Shown piece after piece: positions 32,728 through 42,202 of a DNA stretch of 64,000 nt (position 1 is the first letter of the stretch; each line of letters begins with the position of its first letter). Made by a program: the position numbers and the translations under genes. The notes below the pieces were generated by a model. That model did not search any database, was not told the DNA's origin, and saw only the letters and a program-made list of their open reading frames with translations. Source of the stretch: Ignavibacteriales bacterium (GTDB lineage Bacteria > Bacteroidota > Ignavibacteria > Ignavibacteriales > Ignavibacteriaceae). The stretch covers positions 992,001 through 1,056,000 of the forward strand of contig JADJEI010000001.1 of the NCBI GenBank assembly GCA_016709155.1, given 5' to 3'.

Positions 32728-33264
32728 TTAATTTTTCACTATTTCATTGATAAATTTATTAACGACTTTTGCATGAGTTTCTTTATCAAGTTTTTCATCG
32801 AGTAATTTGCCGGCAGCACTGATGGCTATATCCACAACCTCGCTTTTTAATTGTTCGAACGCCGCCTGATTTTTTCTTTCAATCTCTGCAGCAGCCTCGC
32901 TAATAAGTTTTTGCGATTGTAGTTTTCCATCTGCCAAAATTTGATCTTTCAGTTTTTCAGCATAAGAACGACTTTGCTCAATGATCTTACGAGCTTCATC
33001 TTCTGCTTTAGCCAAACTATCCTGATTTTGATTAAGAATTTTTTGAGCCTCTTCTTTGGCTATCTCAGCTTTGGATAAAGACTCCTGTATAGTCTTTTCA
33101 CGCTGATCAAGTGCGGTAAGGATAGGCTTCCATGCTACTTTTCTAAGAATAAGCAACAATACGATGAATGTAAGAAAAGTCCAGAAAATTAATCCTGGAT
33201 TTACATCAAGTAGAGTACCATTGCTTTCAGAAGCAAGTACGCCAAATATAAAATTTGAAGGCAT
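32728..33264 (-). CDS. atpF: ATP synthase subunit b
   Basis: This is the membrane-anchored stator. The 178 residues show one N-terminal helix (NPGLIFWTFLTFIVLLLILRKVAW) and a long charged coiled coil to the C-terminus. The length and gene position between atpE and atpH are standard. Confidence 0.96.
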   Translation of the reverse strand: MPSNFIFGVLASESNGTLLDVNPGLIFWTFLTFIVLLLILRKVAWKPILTALDQREKTIQESLSKAEIAKEEAQKILNQNQDSLAKAEDEARKIIEQSRSYAEKLKDQILADGKLQSQKLISEAAAEIERKNQAAFEQLKSEVVDIAISAAGKLLDEKLDKETHAKVVNKFINEIVKN

Positions 33265-33309
33265 CTTGTGTTCCTTAAATAATTAACAATGCATAATTCA
33301 AAAAGCTGA

Positions 33310-33531
33310 TTAAGCTTTAAGAGCTAAGAGGATACAGATAACAAGACCGAAGAAAGAAATACCTTCGATAAGCGCTGCAGCGATAATCATTGAAGTTCTT
33401 ATTGCGCCCGCAGCTTCAGGTTGTCTTCCACTTGCTTCCATTGCGGAACTTGCGAGTTTTCCAATTCCAAGCCCACCACCAATTACTGTTAAACCTGCAC
33501 CGATACCGGCTGCTAACCAAGCTAAATCCAT
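33310..33531 (-). CDS. atpE: ATP synthase subunit c
   Basis: This is the proteolipid rotor subunit of 73 residues forming a two-helix hairpin (GAGLTVIGGGLGIGKLASSAMEASGRQPEAAG loop). The ion-binding Glu lies in AALIEGISFFG of helix 2. The flanking residues lack the Gln and Glu-Thr/Ser set of sodium-type rings, so proton use is likely. Confidence 0.96.
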   Translation of the reverse strand: MDLAWLAAGIGAGLTVIGGGLGIGKLASSAMEASGRQPEAAGAIRTSMIIAAALIEGISFFGLVICILLALKA

Positions 33532-33563
33532 TTATTACTCCTTTATTTTATGTTTATGTTTTA

Positions 33564-34403
33564 TTAATGTTCCTGATGTACTGCCATCCCGATGAATAAT
33601 CCGGACAACATCGTAAAAATATAAGCCTGAATTAAGGCAACTAAAATTTCCAATAGATAAATAAAAAGCGCAAAGCCGATTGAAACCGGCGCAATGAAAT
33701 ATGTCCCCATAAAAAATATTAAACCTAATAAAGCCAAAATTACTGTATGCCCAGCCATCATATTAGCAAAAAGACGAATCGCCAAAGCAAAAGGTTTTGT
33801 CAGCAATCCCAGAAATTCTACTACGATCATTAAAGGCAAAAGCGCGGTTGGTATGCCATGCGGTACTAACCCTTTAAAATAGCCAAGAAATCCGTGCTGC
33901 ATAATTCCACCAGCCTGCGTAACAAAAAATGTAAAAATTGCAAGTGAGGCAGTAACTGCAATATTTGCTGTAAATGTAGCCGAGAACGGAAGCAATCCCA
34001 GAAAATTTCCAAATAGAATAAAGAAAAATACCGTTAATAAATAAGGCAGGAATTTCTCAAATCCTTTTCCAATGGTAGGTTTCGCAATTTCATCTTTTAC
34101 GAAAACTATTAAAACTTCAAAAAAATTAACGAACCCTTTGGGGATTAAAGATTTTTTATATTTCGATGCAACAATTGCAAATGTGATGAGCACAAGAATT
34201 GCCGATAGCCACATAAAAATCACATGCTTTGTTGGCGTTATATCTAATCCAAAAAGCAAAGGAAATTGAGGGATATGAACTTCTCCAAATGGCTCAAAAT
34301 CAAGTGTTCTGCCATCCATAATATGATGAAGAATCCACCCACTGTCATTTTTAGTTGCCTTTTCTAATGTATCGGCTACGGCAAGGCTGTCAGGAAAGTT
34401 CAT
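33564..34403 (-). CDS. atpB: ATP synthase subunit a
   Basis: This is the proton-channel subunit, 279 residues, with about six helices. The essential arginine is in ALAIRLFANMMAGHTV, and the late helix has YLLEILVALIQAYIFTMLSGLFIG. It begins the core atpBEFHAG series, 1 bp after the AtpI-like gene. Confidence 0.97.
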   Translation of the reverse strand: MNFPDSLAVADTLEKATKNDSGWILHHIMDGRTLDFEPFGEVHIPQFPLLFGLDITPTKHVIFMWLSAILVLITFAIVASKYKKSLIPKGFVNFFEVLIVFVKDEIAKPTIGKGFEKFLPYLLTVFFFILFGNFLGLLPFSATFTANIAVTASLAIFTFFVTQAGGIMQHGFLGYFKGLVPHGIPTALLPLMIVVEFLGLLTKPFALAIRLFANMMAGHTVILALLGLIFFMGTYFIAPVSIGFALFIYLLEILVALIQAYIFTMLSGLFIGMAVHQEH

Positions 34404-34404
34404 A

Positions 34405-34782
34405 TTATTTATTTTTTCTTTGATTCAGATAAATTACTTCAAAAATTAAATACAAAATGTAAAAAATGAAGGATGAAAATATAAAGGTATTCTGATTTAT
34501 TTCCAAGAATTTAAGCGTTAGAAATGTCATGACAGTTAATAGAATTAGCCTAAGAAACATTCCTCCCCACACTAAAGCAAGAAAGATGGGATTTGACTTT
34601 TTTATTCCGATAATATACACTAAAACTCCCAATCCGAAACCTAATGACATAATCAGGTATGAATAAATGATACTTGTAAAGATTATCTCGTCAATAATTT
34701 TAGAACTAAACAATGTGTATAAACTGAGTGGTACAAACAGGATAAAAGCGACTATCAAGAACGGTAAAATTTTTTTTTTCAT
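34405..34782 (-). CDS. AtpI-like small membrane protein of the ATP synthase operon
   Basis: This 125-residue protein has four predicted helices and a basic tail. It occupies the position of the ATP synthase I subunit, between AtpZ and atpB, and the four-helix layout fits, but the sequence is too divergent to name from motifs. It overlaps the AtpZ stop by 4 bp (ATGA). A role in c-ring assembly or magnesium supply is inferred from position only. Confidence 0.6.
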   Translation of the reverse strand: MKKKILPFLIVAFILFVPLSLYTLFSSKIIDEIIFTSIIYSYLIMSLGFGLGVLVYIIGIKKSNPIFLALVWGGMFLRLILLTVMTFLTLKFLEINQNTFIFSSFIFYILYLIFEVIYLNQRKNK

Positions 34783-35015
34783 TTAGGAGGAGTTAGAACG
34801 TTTTTGATGAAATTATAAAGCCCGGCAAAAATCCCAAGGCAAGCAAAAATAATAGTGAAAATTGGGCTCGACTCAAACTCCCCATCCATCCAGATTCCAG
34901 CAAATGTCAATAATGCAACTGTTGCAGCAAGCTGTAAACCCAATCCGAGATAAGGTCCGACCTCACGATAAACTTTTCCAAGATTTTCTGAATCAATGAT
35001 TTTATTTTTTTTCAT
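34779..35015 (-). CDS. AtpZ/AtpI family protein
   Basis: This 78-residue two-helix protein has GPYLGLGLQLAATVALLTFAGIWMDGEFESSPIFTIIFACLGIFAG, the pattern of the AtpZ/AtpI family that associates with F-type ATP synthase. It is coupled by 4-bp overlaps to bactofilin upstream and the AtpI-like gene downstream. The family assignment is solid; its exact role in assembly or ion supply is not. Confidence 0.85.
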   Translation of the reverse strand: MKKNKIIDSENLGKVYREVGPYLGLGLQLAATVALLTFAGIWMDGEFESSPIFTIIFACLGIFAGLYNFIKNVLTPPK

Positions 35016-35395
35016 TTTGAAGACAAATTGAGCGCGGAGGTTTCGGTATTTACCTCTGCCATTGAACTCTTACCGTCAAACTTAGCCCCTGATTCTATAA
35101 TCAAAAGCTTCGTTACAATATCTCCTTTTAATTGTGCATTGGATTCCAAAAGCAATTTTTCATTCGCATTAACAGAGCCGTTTACTTTTCCGCCAATATT
35201 AATTACTTCCCCTTTTATATTTCCGAAGATCTCACCGCTTTCACCAATGGAAACGTTGCCTTTGGCTATTAAATCGCCCCGAACAATTCCTTCAATTCGA
35301 ATATTCCCATCACTACTGATTTTACCTTCTATAACAACACCTCTGCTTATTATGGAAATATCGTCGGACACTTCTGAAGAGTTTCTGATTTTCAT
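35012..35395 (-). CDS. Bactofilin (polymerising cytoskeletal protein)
   Basis: This 127-residue protein is a right-handed beta-helix of hydrophobic-small repeats (SSDGNIRIEGIVRGDLIAKGNVSIGESGEIFGNIKGEVINIGGKVNGSVNA). Bactofilins form filaments at the inner face of the membrane and often work with peptidoglycan hydrolases. The adjacent upstream gene is an M23 peptidase, a common pair. Its end overlaps AtpZ by 4 bp. Confidence 0.92.
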   Translation of the reverse strand: MKIRNSSEVSDDISIISRGVVIEGKISSDGNIRIEGIVRGDLIAKGNVSIGESGEIFGNIKGEVINIGGKVNGSVNANEKLLLESNAQLKGDIVTKLLIIESGAKFDGKSSMAEVNTETSALNLSSK

Positions 35396-35405
35396 TATTA
35401 CTCCA

Positions 35406-36248
35406 TTATAAATTAATTAATATTTTCGATGGATCCAGCGGGATTCCATCTTTCCAAATTTCGAAATGTAAATGTGGACCGGTTGTTATTTTTCCGGTAT
35501 TACCGCTGAGTGCAATCAATTCACCTTGAATCACATTATCTCTTTCTCTTTTAAGTAGCATACTACAATGCTTATAGATTGTTATATAACCATCACTGTG
35601 TGCAATAATAATCATATTCCCATCATCAACATTGAAGTTAGAATAGATAACATAACCATTAGCGGAGGCAAAAATTTCTGATCCTTCTTTCAGCACAAAG
35701 TCAATTCCTACATGACCCTTTGATGAAAGAAATCCCCGGCTGATAAAACCATCAGCGGGTTTGATGAAACTTCTGGACTCTTGACTATATATTTTTGTAA
35801 AGAAAATTTCCTTTACAATGTAATAAATATTTCCGCCAAACTGATTTTTATCTTTTTGTTTTTTTTCTTCCTTATCTGATTTGATAGAATCAACTAAGGA
35901 CGAATCACCCAGGAATATTGCGTAACGTAATTTCTCGTTTGAGGATTTTAGCTTGCCTAACTCCTGAGTGAGAAATATAATTTTTTTGTTTAGTTCATTA
36001 ATATCTGAAGAATTTGAAAATGATTTTGAATTCCCAAATGGAATAATTATAGAACTTAAAGGTGTTAGATTCAGTGTAAAAAAACCAAGTACCCCTATAA
36101 AAATTGAATAGATAATCACTACCGGCAAAAAACTTTTGAAAGTAAATTTAAATGATTTTGACGTTGGATTATTATGGTCAGGAATAAATACCACAACATA
36201 ACCTAAAGTTCTACGTACAAATTGTTTAATGTCGTTTAGGACTTTCAT
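35406..36248 (-). CDS. M23 (LytM) family peptidase, membrane-anchored
   Basis: This 280-residue protein has a basic cytoplasmic N-terminus, one helix (FLPVVIIYSIFIGVLGFFTL), a coiled coil (INELNKKIIFLTQELGKLKSSNEKLRYAI) and a C-terminal LytM domain. Zinc-site motifs HVGIDFV and GPHLHFEIW are intact, so it is probably an active endopeptidase of peptidoglycan cross-links. It is coupled with bactofilin downstream and overlaps the GT39-TPR gene by 4 bp. Related pairs control cell shape. Confidence 0.92.
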   Translation of the reverse strand: MKVLNDIKQFVRRTLGYVVVFIPDHNNPTSKSFKFTFKSFLPVVIIYSIFIGVLGFFTLNLTPLSSIIIPFGNSKSFSNSSDINELNKKIIFLTQELGKLKSSNEKLRYAIFLGDSSLVDSIKSDKEEKKQKDKNQFGGNIYYIVKEIFFTKIYSQESRSFIKPADGFISRGFLSSKGHVGIDFVLKEGSEIFASANGYVIYSNFNVDDGNMIIIAHSDGYITIYKHCSMLLKRERDNVIQGELIALSGNTGKITTGPHLHFEIWKDGIPLDPSKILINL

Positions 36249-38128
36249 TTCTTCACTTCCTTATTTCTCAATCTCTTTTCAATTTCAATTATATCTTGTT
36301 TAACTGTGTACTTAGCTTGTTCATCTTCGGTAAGGGTTAAATATTTATTAAAGCTTTTTAATGCTTGCTCGTAATTTTCAGTAATGAATTGTATGACCGC
36401 CATATTTCTATATGCCTCTCCAAACGTCGGATCAATTTCTATCGTTTTATAAAAGTCTTTCATTGCGATTTCAAAAATTCCTTGCTGAGCATAAACAAGT
36501 CCACGATTAAAATATGTCATTGAACTGTTAGAATTTAGTTGCAGTGCCAAATTATAATTGATGATTGCTTCATTAAAGTCCCCTTTAGCTGCCAAACAAT
36601 TTGCAAGTAAATAAAAAGAAATTTCATTCTCCTTAATTGATATCGATTTTCTTGCATAAGATATTGCTGCATCATAGTGTTTATTCTGAAATTCAGCATC
36701 TGCTAAATTGTTCCAGGCATCAAAGTTAAGATAATTGTACTTTGGTATAAAGAAAAATTGCATCACAATGATGAGAGAAATAATTCCCGCTGGAATCAAC
36801 AAAGTACTATATTCCTTCCTCAAAATACCTTGGTAAGTTGAATAAAATCCATAACCCGAAAAAATTATAAATATAGGCATAGCTACAAGCCGGAATCTTC
36901 CTATTACAAAAAATACAATCGTTGAAATAATAATCGCGATTAACATACTTATTAAATGCCATATTTTTTTTTTATTTCGAGCGGCAAAATAAATCCCTGT
37001 TATTGCAGAAAGGAGAATAACTTGAAAACTAATCAGTGGCAGTTTAAGTACATTGGAATAATTTTCGCGGAAGAAATCAATATTAACATTCGTTGACTGG
37101 GGATTTTCGTCACCGCCAAAATAAAAAAGAATTTTTTTAAACATCAAAATACTTGCATCAATAGGCTTAGAAACTATAAATGCCAAACCCTGATTATACC
37201 AGTATGAAGATACTTCTGACGGCATAAATTTTTGACCGCTAATTTTTTGAGCATATTTTTCTCCCGGCATGTCATTAAAAATTTCAAACCCCTTGGGATT
37301 CACATAAACTCCAAGAGCATTTTCATTATTGCCGATATAAAAATTGATCCCGCCATTCGAACTTATCATTACTAAATCTTTCCCTACAAAATAATTCCTG
37401 GCGGTCACAATGAGAACTGGAATAGCAATACCAATGATTAGAAATAAAGCAGGTTTGAAATTCGAAGTTTTATTTTTACGTAGTAGTAGCACTAAATAAA
37501 TTAACAATCCAGCACCAGCTAACAAAATATTAGCCCTAAAAAGTGCTGCAATTCCAATCATGATTCCGATCTTAAACCATCTATTTACCGATTCAGAATT
37601 TTCGTGTCTACTTAAAGTAAAACATATAACCGAGATAATAAGTACTTGAATCGTTTCGCCAAGGACAGCTCCTGAATAAAAAATAAAAATGTCATACGAT
37701 GCTGCGACAAAAGCAGATATTAAGGCGGAAGCCCGACCAAAAATATTTTCTGCCGACTTATAAATTAAGTAGATGGTAATTGAACTGATGATTACTTGAA
37801 CTATTCTAATTGCTAGTATTGAAGACCCAAATAACTGGAAAAGGAAAGCGAGGAAGTATGGGTAACCAGGTGACATGAAAAATATTTTATCCCCCATCCA
37901 ATCCCCAGAAGCAAATATTTTGTTTGCCCAGTCAAAATATATTTTAGAGTCTGAAAATAGATTCAAATAAAAGGGGGAGTTTGTAGTTTCAAAAACATAA
38001 ACCAGACGCAGAATAAAACCTAAGGTAATAATTGATAAAACAATTTTTAATCCATTGTTTTTCCCTGTCTTATTCTTAACTACCTTGGCTTCTGAATTAG
38101 AACTTTCGTACTTTTTCTTTTTGCTCAT
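36245..38128 (-). CDS. GT39-like membrane glycosyltransferase with C-terminal TPR repeats
   Basis: This 627-residue protein has a lysine-rich N-terminus and about 11 helices. The first loop has SDSKIYFDWANKI, where the catalytic Asp of the ArnT/PMT (GT39) type lies. From about 465 there are three to four TPR units (for example YDAAISYARKSISIKENEISFYLLANCL and SSMTYFNRGLVYAQQGIFEIAMKDF). It probably transfers a sugar from a polyprenyl donor at the outer face of the membrane. It lies 9 bp after the TsaC/Sua5 gene and overlaps the M23 gene by 4 bp. The acceptor is unknown. Confidence 0.82.
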   Translation of the reverse strand: MSKKKKYESSNSEAKVVKNKTGKNNGLKIVLSIITLGFILRLVYVFETTNSPFYLNLFSDSKIYFDWANKIFASGDWMGDKIFFMSPGYPYFLAFLFQLFGSSILAIRIVQVIISSITIYLIYKSAENIFGRASALISAFVAASYDIFIFYSGAVLGETIQVLIISVICFTLSRHENSESVNRWFKIGIMIGIAALFRANILLAGAGLLIYLVLLLRKNKTSNFKPALFLIIGIAIPVLIVTARNYFVGKDLVMISSNGGINFYIGNNENALGVYVNPKGFEIFNDMPGEKYAQKISGQKFMPSEVSSYWYNQGLAFIVSKPIDASILMFKKILFYFGGDENPQSTNVNIDFFRENYSNVLKLPLISFQVILLSAITGIYFAARNKKKIWHLISMLIAIIISTIVFFVIGRFRLVAMPIFIIFSGYGFYSTYQGILRKEYSTLLIPAGIISLIIVMQFFFIPKYNYLNFDAWNNLADAEFQNKHYDAAISYARKSISIKENEISFYLLANCLAAKGDFNEAIINYNLALQLNSNSSMTYFNRGLVYAQQGIFEIAMKDFYKTIEIDPTFGEAYRNMAVIQFITENYEQALKSFNKYLTLTEDEQAKYTVKQDIIEIEKRLRNKEVKK

Positions 38129-38137
38129 CTAAAAAAC

Positions 38138-38761
38138 TTAAACAAATTTTTTCATTAAATCATTGAATTTAATTTTGCCTTCGCGTATTAGAACCGGTTC
38201 ATCCCCCGTTAAATCAATCAGTGTTGAAGCCTGAAAGAATGATTTTTTCTTATTATAAAAAACTGCATCTACTTCATTTCCGAAAATTTCTGTTATCAAA
38301 GATGCGTCATTTAAAGGATCTTCCTCTGTTCTGTTTACGCTCGTTGAAATAAGCGGCATTTTTAATTCATTTAGAAGCTGACTACAAAATCTATGATTGG
38401 GAATTCTAAAGGCACTTGTCTCAGAGTTAAATAATTTTTTCATTTCGTTATTTAGTTTTAGTACAACTGAGATAGGGTTAGGCCAAATTGAAAGTAAATA
38501 ATCAAAATGTTTCTCTGAACTTAATTCCACGTATCTTTTCAGATCATCTATGCTGCTGATTAGCAGAATATAACGTTTCCATTTCTCCCTACCTTTTATC
38601 AGGTTTATTCTTTGAATAGCTTCATCGTTAAATGGATTAGCGCCGAAACCGTATATTGTATCAGTGGGATAAACAAAAACTCCACCCTCCAGGTATATTT
38701 TTTTTGCTAATAACACTGCGTCAGCGGGGCTTTTGTCAATGTAAATAATCTCAGCTTTCAT
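38138..38761 (-). CDS. L-threonylcarbamoyladenylate synthase (TsaC/Sua5/YrdC)
   Basis: This enzyme makes threonylcarbamoyl-AMP for the t6A37 tRNA modification. The start is set at 38761 (MKAEIIYIDKSPADAV) because a longer frame to 38854 adds only residues that read through the previous gene. It has GGVFVYPTDTIYGFGANPFN, INLIKGREKWKR, SAFRIPNHRFCSQLL and STSVNRTEEDPLND, all typical. The 207-residue length fits the short TsaC form. It overlaps the upstream GT9 gene by 11 bp. Confidence 0.9.
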   Translation of the reverse strand: MKAEIIYIDKSPADAVLLAKKIYLEGGVFVYPTDTIYGFGANPFNDEAIQRINLIKGREKWKRYILLISSIDDLKRYVELSSEKHFDYLLSIWPNPISVVLKLNNEMKKLFNSETSAFRIPNHRFCSQLLNELKMPLISTSVNRTEEDPLNDASLITEIFGNEVDAVFYNKKKSFFQASTLIDLTGDEPVLIREGKIKFNDLMKKFV

Positions 38762-39776
38762 TATCCAATATTTTATTAATGATTGGTAGTATATTTTCCG
38801 GAAGCAATTTATTACCACAATCGAAATGACCAAGTGGACAAATGGAATGCCCATGAATTCCGCATGGTTTGCAGCTTAAATTATTAATACCAATAGATTG
38901 GCTTTTATTATTATATGGGTAAAATCCAAATTCAGGTACGGTAGAACAATAAATAGTCAAAACCGGAATATCTGCACACATACCAAGATGTGTAGGTGCG
39001 CTGTCATTGCAGATTAGTAACTTGGCTTTTTTTAAAAGTTCAATTGACTCAACTAAACTTAGCTCGCCAGCTAGGTTAATCACTTTTTCACTGTTGTTTG
39101 AAATTGAATTGCACATTTCAAAATCTTCTTTACTGCCAAGAAGAAGAACAGTCTCATTTAAACTAATTAAGTAATCAATTATTTTTTTGAAATATTCTTC
39201 GGGATATCTTTTAGTTGCCCAGATACTTCCTGGTGCAATTGCCACAAAGTTATTTATTTTTTTTATCGAGAGTATTTCCTCTACTTTTTTTCTTACTTCT
39301 TCCGTGGGATTACTTATTGGCAGAATTTTCCAATCTGTGTCATTTGTATTGCTTCCTGCAAGTTCAAGGTTTCGCCTAACTTCCTGAAAATCGTGTCTAT
39401 ATTCAATTATATTCTCATAAACCTGTTTAAAGCTCGAATTTGAAAATCCAAATGTTTCTTTCACTTTAGAAAACAATACAATCAACGCGGTTCTGAATGA
39501 TCTATGGGGGGAGTATATTTTTGTGTAATTGTTGGCAGAAATTATTTTTGCTATTTTGATTACAGACCCAAAAGATTTGTACTCATTCTTCTTATCAATT
39601 ACAAATACTTTATTAACGAATGGTGAAGAATAAAACAGCTCTGCCGTCGCTGGAATAGCTAAGACATCAACACCACAATTATTAAATTTATTAGAAAGAA
39701 ATTGTATCATTGGCAAAGTCAGAATGGCATCACCAATAAAGGCTGTTTGAATTACAAGAATTTTTTCAACAGTCAT
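38751..39776 (-). CDS. Glycosyltransferase family 9 (heptosyltransferase-like)
   Basis: This 341-residue GT-B enzyme is of the ADP-heptose:LPS heptosyltransferase type. It has ILVIQTAFIGDAILTLPMIQFL at the N-terminus, HRSFRTALIVLFS, and the donor-site FVAIAPGSIWATKRYPEEYF and LICNDSAPTHLGMCADIPVLTIYCSTVPEFGF. A cysteine-rich C-terminal segment (CKPCGIHGHSICPLGHFDC) is present in many GT9 members. It follows the LpxL-like gene by 1 bp, so a function in lipooligosaccharide core synthesis is inferred. Confidence 0.9.
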   Translation of the reverse strand: MTVEKILVIQTAFIGDAILTLPMIQFLSNKFNNCGVDVLAIPATAELFYSSPFVNKVFVIDKKNEYKSFGSVIKIAKIISANNYTKIYSPHRSFRTALIVLFSKVKETFGFSNSSFKQVYENIIEYRHDFQEVRRNLELAGSNTNDTDWKILPISNPTEEVRKKVEEILSIKKINNFVAIAPGSIWATKRYPEEYFKKIIDYLISLNETVLLLGSKEDFEMCNSISNNSEKVINLAGELSLVESIELLKKAKLLICNDSAPTHLGMCADIPVLTIYCSTVPEFGFYPYNNKSQSIGINNLSCKPCGIHGHSICPLGHFDCGNKLLPENILPIINKILDNES

Positions 39777-39777
39777 T

Positions 39778-40648
39778 TCAGTATTTCCACCTATTATGCA
39801 TCCAAAACCATTGCTCGGGATATTGTCTGATAATACGCTCTAATATTGAAGTGTGTCTTTGAGTAATTTCTTTAATCTTTTCCTCTTCATTCTCCGGCAA
39901 ATTATTCATATCGATTTCTTCTAATTCAAGTAAATATGAGTAATCTGATTGCCTGACGCCGATGCCGTAAATCATCGGAGCTCCTGTCTTGACTGCAAGA
40001 GTTGCCGGTCCATCATAAGTTGCTGATTGTATTCCAAATAAATTAACTCTCATTCCATCCGCCGGACCCCTTTGATCAGCCACCATTGCGATAATATTTT
40101 TTGCTTTTAATTCTTGAAAAATCGTTCTTACTGACATACCCAGCGGTACAATTTTATTTCCCCATTTTGTACGATACTTGTTCATTCTGTCGGAGACAAA
40201 CTTGTTGCTTTGGGGCTTAATAATTACTGAGAATGGAATACCAATTTGTTGAGCGACAGAAAGTGCAACAAATTCCCAATTCCCAAAATGTGCAGAAAGT
40301 AGAATAACTCCTTTTCCTTCGTTGAATTTGTTCACTATTAAATTTTTATTCGGGCAGTTGACAGCATTAGTTAATTCATACGTTGATAAATTTTCCAATA
40401 ATAAAATTTCAATAAACGTAACAGCGATACTTTTATAATTTTCCCAGGCTGTTTTTTTTATTTTAGGCTCCTCCCAATTAGGAAATGCAAGGCGAAGGTT
40501 ATTGAAAACCGTTTTTTTTTCGGACGGGGATTAAATAGTAAAAGACAAAAGCAACAACTGAATTAAGTTGTCTGGCATTCTGAAGTCCAATAAGACCAAA
40601 GAATTTTTGGAAAGAAATTAATAAAAAGTATTCGAGTTTCGATTTCAA
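39778..40648 (-). CDS. LpxL/HtrB-like lipid A acyltransferase, one frameshift
   Basis: This is a Kdo2-lipid A lauroyl/myristoyl acyltransferase family protein, about 289 residues after repair. The in-frame 3' part shows the HX4E motif in LLSAHFGNWE, ADQRGPADG and the WFWMHNRWKY ending. The missing N-terminus (KSKLEYFLLISFQKFFGLIG ... PVRKKT) is in the other frame from a TTG at 40648. The frames join in a run of nine T at 40512-40520, one longer than required. The repaired text includes the family RLAFPNW motif. It acts at the inner membrane. The start codon is uncertain. Confidence 0.85.
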
Positions 40649-40759
40649 TGTATTCTAATAGATAAAAGTATAATTGCAAAATTAGAATAATGAAAAGAGA
40701 TTGCAATTTATTTTATTTCATCTCAAGAGTTCAGAAGCCGAATTCTGGGCATTAAGTAG

Positions 40760-42136
40760 TTAATGTACAAAAATTTTTTGTGCCCAGTCGTCATCACGCA
40801 ATTCACCTCTTTTCGTTGAATGCAAAAGTAAATAATCTGAGAAGCCTGAGAGATCACCAAAAACAAACTGTACTCCCCCCTCAATCTGATTGTAATACCA
40901 TATCTCGTAGGGTTTTTTATCCACCTCATTGGGAAAGCGTTCAATTTCAGATGGCTCTCCATAGGTAATAAACACTCTTCCTCTATCAGTTTTCCAGCCA
41001 ACTTTTTGAATTGTAGTAAACCGTTCATTTGCTTGCTTCACGCGATTAAAGTATTCATACTTAAAATCTATTTCGGGAAATTCCGGATTAAAAATCCTAT
41101 TGCTCCAGAACGCAACTAAAAACTTTTTCTTGCCTTCAACGTTAGTCAATCGCTCCCACTGCTTATTTTCGTCAGAAACAGAAATGTAGCTCGATTGTTC
41201 ATAAATTTCATTTAATTCTTCTTCAGACATTGCTCCAAATTCTGTAGCAAGCTGGGAGCCATCTGTTTTAACTAAAGTAGTTGAGTCAATAACACCGGGG
41301 TTAAAAAGGTAAACTTTTTTAGATGTTAGATAAGAAATATTCTTAATACTATCTGATAATATTTGGACAAGAGTATATGAACCGCTCGGGAACTTACTCA
41401 CATTACAAGTTCCGACATCAACCAGAGATGCATGATCACGATTAATAAATTTCCTTTTTCTATAAACTGTTTTGCTTGATGAGTTTACTAACAAATAATC
41501 AAGCCGAAGCTTCAACTCATTTATGTCTTTGTTGATTGAATACAGCTCCGAATAAAAAAATACTACCGGCATTTTGTCACCATAAACTCCCGAAGGATTA
41601 GGAATTACATCGAAAGTGTTTTTATAGAATGGTGAACCATCTCCATTTTCATTTTCTATTTTGGTAATTGAATTTGCAAGTTGGATATCACTGGCAAAAA
41701 AAGTTTTTTGTTTATTATAATCCAGGGTAAATTCAAAAGCTATATCTTCCGATTGAGTAGTATCATTCAAATCAGATGCGAAAATTTTACAAATGTATTC
41801 ACCATACTTTAACCTGTAAGTAAGCACACCAATCAGTGATTTTGTTTCTTCGGCTGAGGATGAATCAAAAACAGGATTTTGAAACTGATATTGTTTATTC
41901 ACTTGCAAAGCATTAGTACTTTTCTCAAAAATATTTATGCTGAGTTTACCTGCAACTTCCTTTTTACCCGCAGATTCCTTTACACTCATATTTGGTGTAT
42001 AGAATCCATAATAAATTTCGATATACCCGGTTGAATCATCGTAGAAAAACCGCGCATAATCAATATCTACTTTAAAATTTGTTTGGGCAGATATTACTGC
42101 CTGCCAAAACAATAAAGAGAATATTATTCTTTTCAC
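40760..42136 (-). CDS. GWxTD domain protein, exported
   Basis: This 458-residue protein has a signal peptide (MKRIIFSLLFWQAVISAQ) and a C-terminal GWxTD domain with VGWKTDRGRVFITYGEPSEIERFP near residue 397, followed by YEIWYYNQIEGGVQFVFGD. The domain is found in Bacteroidota, Acidobacteria and related groups and has no established function. The central part is beta-rich. The gene stands 111 bp upstream of the acyltransferase, with a strong terminator of the previous gene ahead of it. Confidence 0.87.
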   Translation of the reverse strand: MKRIIFSLLFWQAVISAQTNFKVDIDYARFFYDDSTGYIEIYYGFYTPNMSVKESAGKKEVAGKLSINIFEKSTNALQVNKQYQFQNPVFDSSSAEETKSLIGVLTYRLKYGEYICKIFASDLNDTTQSEDIAFEFTLDYNKQKTFFASDIQLANSITKIENENGDGSPFYKNTFDVIPNPSGVYGDKMPVVFFYSELYSINKDINELKLRLDYLLVNSSSKTVYRKRKFINRDHASLVDVGTCNVSKFPSGSYTLVQILSDSIKNISYLTSKKVYLFNPGVIDSTTLVKTDGSQLATEFGAMSEEELNEIYEQSSYISVSDENKQWERLTNVEGKKKFLVAFWSNRIFNPEFPEIDFKYEYFNRVKQANERFTTIQKVGWKTDRGRVFITYGEPSEIERFPNEVDKKPYEIWYYNQIEGGVQFVFGDLSGFSDYLLLHSTKRGELRDDDWAQKIFVH

Positions 42137-42155
42137 TTTAATTATCCTTGTTAAT

Positions 42156-42181
42156 AAAAAAGGCAGGGGTTGCCTGCCTTT
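42156..42181 (-). terminator. Intrinsic terminator after the PorV-like gene
   Basis: On the minus strand AAAGGCAGG-CAACC-CCTGCCTTT is followed by TTT. It lies between the PorV-like stop at 42203 and the GWxTD start at 42136. Confidence 0.8.
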
Positions 42182-42202
42182 AATTTAATTCAAACAGAAA
42201 GT

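Noticed and set aside
38762..38854. Longer N-terminus for the TsaC/Sua5 protein
   Set aside because: The extra residues arise from reading the end of the GT9 gene in another frame; the conserved protein begins at the Met at 38761.
40723..41028. Minus-strand ORF of 101 codons overlapping the GWxTD gene
   Set aside because: Alternate frame of a conserved gene with no recognisable features.
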